A stretch of 64,000 nucleotides of DNA from Pseudomonas sp. 8Z (GTDB taxonomy: Bacteria > Pseudomonadota > Gammaproteobacteria > Pseudomonadales > Pseudomonadaceae): positions 957,090-1,021,089 of the forward strand of contig NZ_LR733825.1 in the NCBI RefSeq assembly GCF_902506535.1. Direction: 5' to 3'. This document shows, in pieces, positions 59,064 to 64,000 of the stretch. The notes below the pieces were generated by a model. That model did no database searches. It was not told the origin of the DNA and saw only the letters and a list, made by a program, of their open reading frames with translations. The translations under genes and the position numbers were made by a program. How positions within the stretch are numbered: the stretch's first letter is position 1; the number at the start of each line of letters is the position of its first letter.

Positions 59064-59140
59064 GCGCAGGGTGGATGACACTCTTTTCATCCACCATGAG
59101 CGCACGACGGTGGACGGGTGAAGCGTCGTCCACCCTACGC
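59064..59140. repeat. 77-bp palindromic repeat, copy 2 (dppC-dppD)
   Basis: GCGCAGGGTGGATGACACTC at the left and GTCGTCCACCCTACGC at the right; the interior shares TCTTTTCATCCACC and GACGGGTGAAGCGTCGTCC with copy 1. It ends 2 nt before AGGAGG, the dppD Shine-Dalgarno. Confidence 0.85.
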
Positions 59141-59154
59141 CAGGAGGCACGCCC

Positions 59155-60117
59155 ATGAGCCTGCTGAATATCCGCAACCTGTCCGTGCGCTTCGGCGCCG
59201 CCGATGCCGTACCGGTGGTCGACGGCCTCGACCTGAGCGTGGACAAGGGTGAAGTGCTGGCCATCGTCGGCGAGTCCGGCTCCGGCAAATCGGTCACCAT
59301 GATGGCGCTGATGGGCCTGATCGACGCCCCCGGCATCGTCCAGGCCGACTGCATGCAGTTCGACGGCACCGACATGCTGCGGTTGAAGGGCCGCCAGCGC
59401 CGGCACATCGTGGGCAAGGATCTGGCCATGGTCTTTCAAGACCCGATGACCGCCCTCAACCCCAGCTACACCGTGGGTTTCCAGATCGAGGAAGTGCTCC
59501 GTCAGCATCTCGGCCTGAAAGGCAAGGCAGCGCGCGCGCGTGCTCTGGAGCTATTGGAGCGAGTGGAAATCCCCGCCGCTGCCAGCCGCCTCGACGCTTA
59601 CCCGCACCAGCTCTCCGGCGGCATGAGCCAACGCGTGGCGATTGCCATGGCGATCGCCGCCGAACCCAAGCTGCTGATCGCCGACGAGCCAACCACGGCG
59701 CTGGATGTGACCATCCAGGCGCAGATCATGGAACTGCTGCTGAACCTGCAACGCGACCAGGGCATGGCTCTGGTGCTGATCACCCACGACCTGGCCGTAG
59801 TGGCCGAAACCGCCCAGCGCGTCTGCGTGATGTACGCCGGGCAAGCGGTGGAGTTGGGCCGCATCCCGACCCTGTTCGACGCGCCCAGTCATCCCTATAC
59901 CGAGGCGCTGCTCAAGGCCATCCCCGAGCACAGCGCAGGCGCCAGCCGCCTGGCCACCCTGCCGGGCATCGTGCCTGGCCGCTATGACCGTCCACTGGGT
60001 TGCCTGCTGTCACCACGCTGCCCCTACGTGCAGGAGCGCTGCCACCAGCAACGCCCGACGCTCGACGAACATGCCCGTGGCGCCGCGCGCTGCTTCTTCC
60101 CGCTGGAGGTGGCCTGA
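59155..60117 (+). CDS. dppD: Dipeptide ABC transporter ATPase DppD
   Basis: A 320-residue ABC ATPase with Walker [15 protein letters not shown], signature [15 protein letters not shown], Walker [14 protein letters not shown] and H-loop [12 protein letters not shown]. The C-terminal oligopeptide/dipeptide (oligo_HPY) extension has four cysteines in CX5CX6CX16C spacing ([15 protein letters not shown], then ARCF). AGGAGG precedes the ATG. Its stop overlaps the dppF start (TGATG). Confidence 0.96.
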   Translation: MSLLNIRNLSVRFGAADAVPVVDGLDLSVDKGEVLAIVGESGSGKSVTMMALMGLIDAPGIVQADCMQFDGTDMLRLKGRQRRHIVGKDLAMVFQDPMTALNPSYTVGFQIEEVLRQHLGLKGKAARARALELLERVEIPAAASRLDAYPHQLSGGMSQRVAIAMAIAAEPKLLIADEPTTALDVTIQAQIMELLLNLQRDQGMALVLITHDLAVVAETAQRVCVMYAGQAVELGRIPTLFDAPSHPYTEALLKAIPEHSAGASRLATLPGIVPGRYDRPLGCLLSPRCPYVQERCHQQRPTLDEHARGAARCFFPLEVA

Positions 60118-61085
60118 TGAGCACCGTACTCGAAGCCCATGAGCTGACCCGTCACTACAACGTCTCGCGCGGTCTGTTCCAACCGGCAGCCAAAGTGCAG
60201 GCACTCAATGGCGTGTCCTTCACGCTGGCCGCCGGCAAGACCCTGGCGGTGGTTGGCGAATCCGGTTGTGGCAAGTCGACCCTGGCCCGCGCCCTGACCC
60301 TGATCGAGGAGCCCAGCGCCGGCTCCCTGCAGATCGCCGGGCGCGAAGTGGCTGGCGCCAGCAAGGCCGAGCGCAAGCAACTGCGCCGCGACGTGCAGAT
60401 GGTGTTCCAAAACCCCTACGCCTCGCTCAACCCACGGCAGAAGGTTGGCGATCAACTGGCCGAGCCGCTGTTGATCAACACCCACCTGTCGCGCAGCGAG
60501 CGACGCGAAAAAGTGCAGGCAATGATGCAGCAGGTGGGCCTGCGCCCCGAACACTACGCGCGCTATCCGCACATGTTCTCCGGCGGCCAGCGCCAGCGTA
60601 TCGCCCTGGCCCGCGCCATGATGCTGCAACCCAAGGTGCTGGTAGCGGACGAACCGACCTCGGCGCTGGACGTGTCGATCCAGGCCCAGGTGCTCAACCT
60701 GTTCATGGATCTGCAGGAGCAATACGACACCGGCTACGTGTTCATCTCGCACAACCTTTCCGTGGTGCGCCACGTCGCCGACGACGTGCTGGTGATGTAC
60801 CTCGGCCGCCCGGCGGAAATCGGCCCAGCCGAAGCGCTCTACAGTCGCCCGCTGCACCCGTACACCCGCGCCTTGCTATCGGCGACGCCGGCCATCCATC
60901 CCGATCCGAACAAGCCACGGCTCAGGATCAGCGGCGAGCTACCCAACCCGCTGAATCCACCCTCCGGCTGCGCCTTCCACAAACGCTGCGCGCATGCCGA
61001 TGAGCGTTGCCGTGGCGAACGACCCGAGCTGCGCTTGATCGATGCACGCCAGGTAGCGTGCCATCACGTGGAGCGAATTGCCTGA
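60117..61085 (+). CDS. dppF: Dipeptide ABC transporter ATPase DppF
   Basis: A 322-residue ABC ATPase with Walker A GESGCGKSTLARAL, signature FSGGQRQRIALARAM, Walker B VLVADEPTSALDV and H-loop FISHNLSVVRHV. The C-terminal oligo_HPY region repeats the CX5CX6CX16C cysteine spacing of DppD (GCAFHKRCAHADERC, then VACHH). The ATG at 60117 overlaps the dppD stop; the frame is open upstream but lies inside dppD. It is the last gene of the dpp operon. Confidence 0.96.
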   Translation: MSTVLEAHELTRHYNVSRGLFQPAAKVQALNGVSFTLAAGKTLAVVGESGCGKSTLARALTLIEEPSAGSLQIAGREVAGASKAERKQLRRDVQMVFQNPYASLNPRQKVGDQLAEPLLINTHLSRSERREKVQAMMQQVGLRPEHYARYPHMFSGGQRQRIALARAMMLQPKVLVADEPTSALDVSIQAQVLNLFMDLQEQYDTGYVFISHNLSVVRHVADDVLVMYLGRPAEIGPAEALYSRPLHPYTRALLSATPAIHPDPNKPRLRISGELPNPLNPPSGCAFHKRCAHADERCRGERPELRLIDARQVACHHVERIA

Positions 61086-61124
61086 CAGGTGAGTATTGCT
61101 GCGCAGTGCGGTGCCAGCCCTTTT

Positions 61125-61276
61125 CGCGGCTGAAGCCGCTCCTACCAGTCAGGTAAGCCTGTCTTAGGAACGGCTTCAGCGCGAGATGATCGAGCCTGAC
61201 ACCAATCGCCCTGCACAGCACGAACCCGTGGGAGGGGCTTTAGCCGCGACAAAAAGCTCACGGCTAAAGCCCCTCC
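61125..61276. repeat. Two inverted repeats between dppF and ada
   Basis: GCGGCTGAAGCCGCTCCTA near 61126 is mirrored by TAGGAACGGCTTCAGCGCG (to 61182). Then GGAGGGGCTTTAGCCG (61231-61246) pairs perfectly, over 16 bp, with CGGCTAAAGCCCCTCC (61261-61276) around 14 nt. There is no U-tract. The 286-nt gap has no gene; the structures may terminate or stabilise the dpp transcript. The same words occur at 51.8 and 56.8 kb. Confidence 0.8.
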
Positions 61277-61371
61277 TACCGATCCCCACGATTCAGTTTG
61301 AAAGCGCGATACGGATTGGCAGGCGGCGAAGCGCGCAGGACAATCCAGCCATCGTCATTGAGGAACACGCC

Positions 61372-62430
61372 ATGCTCGACCCGGATCGCTGCTGGCAGGC
61401 CGTTTGCGAACGCGATGCAGCGTATGACGGTCGCTTCGTCTTCGCCGTGCACAGCACCGGCATCTATTGCCGCCCCAACTGCCCGGCGCGGCGCCCGCAA
61501 CGAGCCAACGTCAGCTTCTACGAGGCCGCCATCGACGCCGAAGGCGCTGGCTTTCGCCCCTGCAAGCGTTGTTCGCCACAGGGCCAGAGTCCGGCGCAGC
61601 AGCTCGATGCGCTGGTCGCTGCCGCCTGTGAGCTGCTGCGCGACGAACAGCGCCTGCCCTTGGCGCAACTGGCCGCACGCATCGGCCTCTCGCCGTCGCA
61701 CCTGGCCCGCGCTTTCAAGGCGCGCACCGGCCTTACGCCCAACGCCTGGGCTGCCGCCGCACGGCGCCAGCGCCTCGACGCCCAGTTGCCCGGCGCCCCC
61801 AGCGTGTTGCAGGCGGCTCTGCAGGTCGGTTACGCAGGCACCCGCGCCCTGTATGAAAAGCCGCACAGCATAAGCCCGAGCCAACGCCGCCAACGCGGCG
61901 CAGGCGAACACCTGCGCTACGCCATCGCCCCCTGCCCGTTGGGGCTGGTGCTGCTCGCCAGCAGTGGCAAAGGCGTCTGCGCGCTACTGTTCGGCGACAG
62001 CCACGAAAGCCTGCGCAGCGAGTTGCAGCAACGCTTCGCCGCCGCCCATTTGCAAGAAGACGGGCACGCCCTGCAGAGCTGGCTGCAAGCGGTAGTCGAT
62101 CAACTCGGAGAACCCGAACGTGCCGCCCATCTGCCGCTGGACATTCGCGGCACGGCCTTCCAGCAACGGGTATGGCAAGCCCTACAGCACATTCCCAGCG
62201 GTGAAACGCGCAGCTACGCCGAGCTGGCCAAACAACTCGACAGCCACCCACGTGCCGTGGCGCGGGCCTGCGCCAGCAATGCCATCGGCCTGCTCCTGCC
62301 CTGCCACCGCGTGCTGGCCAGTGACGGCAGCCTCAGTGGCTACCGCTGGGGAGTGCTGCGCAAACAACGCTTGCTAGAGCAGGAATCGCCAAGCCTGTCA
62401 GCCACGAAAACAAGCGATCCAGCCTCTTGA
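61372..62430 (+). CDS. ada: Ada: methylated-DNA repair protein and transcriptional activator
   Basis: A 352-residue full-length Ada. The N-terminal zinc domain has cysteines C33, C37, C64 and C67 (GIYCRPNCPARRP, FRPCKRC); C33 is the phosphotriester methyl acceptor. An AraC-type helix-turn-helix follows (LAARIGLSPSHLARAFKART). The C-terminal O6-methylguanine methyltransferase has the acceptor C311 in LLLPCHRVLASDGSLSGYRWG. It activates the adaptive response to alkylation. The ATG at 61372 has GAGGA 7 nt upstream; 62 open codons before it fall in repeat sequence and are not conserved. Confidence 0.95.
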   Translation: MLDPDRCWQAVCERDAAYDGRFVFAVHSTGIYCRPNCPARRPQRANVSFYEAAIDAEGAGFRPCKRCSPQGQSPAQQLDALVAAACELLRDEQRLPLAQLAARIGLSPSHLARAFKARTGLTPNAWAAAARRQRLDAQLPGAPSVLQAALQVGYAGTRALYEKPHSISPSQRRQRGAGEHLRYAIAPCPLGLVLLASSGKGVCALLFGDSHESLRSELQQRFAAAHLQEDGHALQSWLQAVVDQLGEPERAAHLPLDIRGTAFQQRVWQALQHIPSGETRSYAELAKQLDSHPRAVARACASNAIGLLLPCHRVLASDGSLSGYRWGVLRKQRLLEQESPSLSATKTSDPAS

Positions 62431-62451
62431 AACTGTCCGCCCGGTCATAAA

Positions 62452-62480
62452 TTCACCGTGCACAATCTTGCTGCTATGAT
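62452..62480 (+). promoter_or_regulatory. Predicted promoter of the NCS2 permease gene
   Basis: TTCACC (62452-62457), a 17-nt spacer and TATGAT (62475-62480), about 100 nt upstream of the ATG. This leaves a leader of roughly 95 nt with no riboswitch that I can recognise. Confidence 0.5.
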
Positions 62481-62581
62481 GCGCGGCTTTCACCGAACCC
62501 GACAGATTTTCACCCCAAACAGCGGGTGTACTGTGCGTGAGTTCTGACCACTGCCGCGCACTTGCGCCTCGGGGAGCCACC

Positions 62582-63871
62582 ATGCTGGAAAGACTGTTCC
62601 AACTCAAAGCCCACAACACCACGGTGCGTACCGAGGTACTGGCCGGGATCACCACCTTTCTGACCATGGCCTACATCCTCTTCGTCAACCCGAGCATCCT
62701 CGGCGAGACCGGCATGGACAAGGGCGCGGTGTTCGTCGCCACCTGCCTGGCCGCAGCCTTTGGCTCGGTGGTCATGGGCCTGATCGCCAACTACCCGATC
62801 GCCCTGGCGCCGGGCATGGGCCTCAACGCCTTCTTCACCTACACCGTGGTGCTGGGCATGGGCCACACCTGGCAAGTCGCCCTCGGCGCGGTGTTCCTCT
62901 CGGCCTGCCTGTTCTTCCTGCTGTCGATCTTCAAGATCCGCGAGTGGATCATCAACAGCATCCCGCTGGAGCTGCGCTCGGCCATTGCTGCCGGTATCGG
63001 CCTGTTCCTGGCGCTGATTGCCCTGCAAAACGCCGGTATCGTCGCTGATAATCCGGCCACCATGGTTGGTCTCGGCAACCTGGCCAGCCCGCAGGCGATC
63101 CTGGCGATCCTCGGCTTCTTCCTGATCATCGGCCTGGAAGCGCTGCGCGTGACCGGCGCGGTGCTGATCAGCATTCTGCTGGTCACCGGTCTGAGCATCC
63201 TGCTCGGCGTCAGCCAGTTCGGCGGCGTGGTGTCGATGCCACCGTCTCTGGCCCCAACCTTCCTGCAACTGGATATCGCCGGTGCGCTGGATGTCGGCCT
63301 GGTCAGCGTGATCTTCGCCTTCCTCTTCGTCGACCTGTTCGACAACTCCGGCACCCTCATCGCCGTGGCCAAAAAGGCTGGCCTGATGCGCAAGGACGGC
63401 CACCTACCGAAGATGGGCCGCGCCCTGATCGCCGACAGCACCGCCGCGTTGGGCGGCTCGCTGCTGGGCACCAGCACCACCACCAGCTACATCGAGTCGG
63501 CAGCCGGCGTCAGCGCTGGCGGGCGCACCGGCCTGACCGCCATCGTCACCGCAGCGCTGTTCCTCCTCGCCCTGTTCTTCGCCCCGCTGGCCGGCAGCGT
63601 ACCGGCCTTCGCCACCGCCCCGGCGCTGTTGTTCGTCGCCGTGCTGATGGCCTCGGGCATGGCCGAAATCGACTGGGACGACATCACCGTCGCCGCCCCC
63701 GTGGTGGTCACCGCGCTGGCCATGCCGCTGACCTACTCCATCGCCACCGGCATCGCCTTCGGCTTCATCACCTGGGTCGCGGCCAAGACCCTGGCCGGCC
63801 GCTTCCGTGAACTGAACGGCATGCTGGTGGCACTGGCCATCTTCTGCGTGATCAAGCTGTCGCTGTTCTGA
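62582..63871 (+). CDS. NCS2-family purine permease (AzgA/GhxP-like)
   Basis: A 429-residue transporter with 12-14 hydrophobic helices. The N-terminal RTEVLAGITTFLTMAYILFV with NPSIL, the NYPIALAPGMGLNAFFTY motif, LFVDLFDNSGTLIAVAKKAG and GTSTTTSYIESAAGVSAGGR are hallmarks of the AzgA branch (adenine, guanine or hypoxanthine with H+). Which purine is preferred cannot be read from sequence. GGGGAG lies 5 nt before the ATG. It is monocistronic as far as visible. Confidence 0.93.
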   Translation: MLERLFQLKAHNTTVRTEVLAGITTFLTMAYILFVNPSILGETGMDKGAVFVATCLAAAFGSVVMGLIANYPIALAPGMGLNAFFTYTVVLGMGHTWQVALGAVFLSACLFFLLSIFKIREWIINSIPLELRSAIAAGIGLFLALIALQNAGIVADNPATMVGLGNLASPQAILAILGFFLIIGLEALRVTGAVLISILLVTGLSILLGVSQFGGVVSMPPSLAPTFLQLDIAGALDVGLVSVIFAFLFVDLFDNSGTLIAVAKKAGLMRKDGHLPKMGRALIADSTAALGGSLLGTSTTTSYIESAAGVSAGGRTGLTAIVTAALFLLALFFAPLAGSVPAFATAPALLFVAVLMASGMAEIDWDDITVAAPVVVTALAMPLTYSIATGIAFGFITWVAAKTLAGRFRELNGMLVALAIFCVIKLSLF

Positions 63872-63891
63872 TAGCAGGCGCTCTTGTCATT

Positions 63892-63993
63892 GGTGGGCTA
63901 AAGCCCACCCTACGCCACTGAAACGGATCGCCGCCCGGCCCACCCTACGCGGCGCCCGATTAGGGTGGGCTGTAGGGTGGGCTTCAGCCCACC
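63892..63993. repeat. GGTGGGC hairpin repeat cluster at the window end
   Basis: Perfect hairpins GGTGGGC-TAAA-GCCCACC (63892-63909) and GGTGGGC-TTCA-GCCCACC (63976-63993), each followed or flanked by CTACGC/TGTAGG words, with CCCACCCTACGCGG between. It is the same family as 52015-52032. The 129 nt after the permease contain no gene up to the window edge. Confidence 0.8.
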
Positions 63994-64000
63994 TCTCCAC

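Noticed and set aside
62481..62581. Leader of the NCS2 purine permease considered as a purine or guanidine riboswitch
   Set aside because: No conserved aptamer core or paired stems are visible, and purine riboswitches are not typical of pseudomonads.

Overview
The window reads as a chromosomal segment of a Pseudomonas (gamma-proteobacterium, high GC). The gene order rplM-tas-GlxA regulator-zapE-trpS-cysD/cysNC-algW-hisCDG-murA-ibaG-mlaBCDEF-kdsDC-lptCAB-rpoN-hpf-ptsN-rapZ-ptsO-ZIP-sodA-orfX-fumC-fagA-pmbA-darP-tldD-yhdP-rng-maf-mreDCB-gatCAB-rlpA-like-roxRS-dpp follows, from my memory, the P. aeruginosa PA4433-PA4506 backbone. The dense short palindromic repeats suggest the P. mendocina/P. 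oleovorans/P. stutzeri side of the genus; that is inference, since no search was run.

Layout. 0-8 kb: start of rplM, an aldo/keto reductase (tas), a GlxA-type regulator, zapE, trpS, a small hydrolase, a YhcB/ZapG homologue and a DUF2254 membrane protein. 8-13 kb: sulfate activation (cysD, cysNC), a Nif3-family protein and the periplasmic protease algW. 13-18 kb: leftward hisC-hisD-hisG-murA-ibaG. 18-21 kb: the complete Mla retrograde phospholipid transport operon (mlaFEDCB). 21-28.4 kb: rightward kdsD-kdsC-lptC-lptA-lptB, then rpoN-hpf-ptsN-rapZ-ptsO (Kdo supply, LPS export, sigma-54 and nitrogen PTS). 28.4-32.3 kb: a leftward iron-sparing cluster, fagA-fumC-orfX-sodA-ZIP, behind a near-consensus Fur box. 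32.3-42.9 kb: pmbA/tldD protease pair, darP, a nitrilase-family amidase, yhdP, rng and maf. 42.9-45.6 kb: mreBCD. 45.8-49 kb: gatCAB. 49-54.8 kb: an RlpA-like lipoprotein, a Na+/Ca2+ exchanger, an AEC transporter, the RoxSR (RegBA-type) redox two-component system and a SIMPL-domain protein. 55-61 kb: one dppABCDF dipeptide ABC transporter. 61-64 kb: ada and an NCS2 purine permease.

The genes are almost all housekeeping. I see no prophage, plasmid module, CRISPR array, toxin-antitoxin or defence island, and no convincing undescribed multi-gene system. The unusual material lies between genes. Two related MITE-like elements of 171 and 185 bp (copy A at 7926-8110, copy B at 34371-34541) each abut a stop codon with the same end. 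A 77-bp repeat occurs twice inside the dpp operon, just upstream of the dppC and dppD ribosome binding sites, and a half copy separates hisD from hisC. A GTAGCCCGGAT-type palindrome has been absorbed into the signal-peptide region of the RlpA-like lipoprotein. Several hairpin repeat families cluster at 51.8-52.0, 56.8, 61.1-61.3 and 63.9-64.0 kb.
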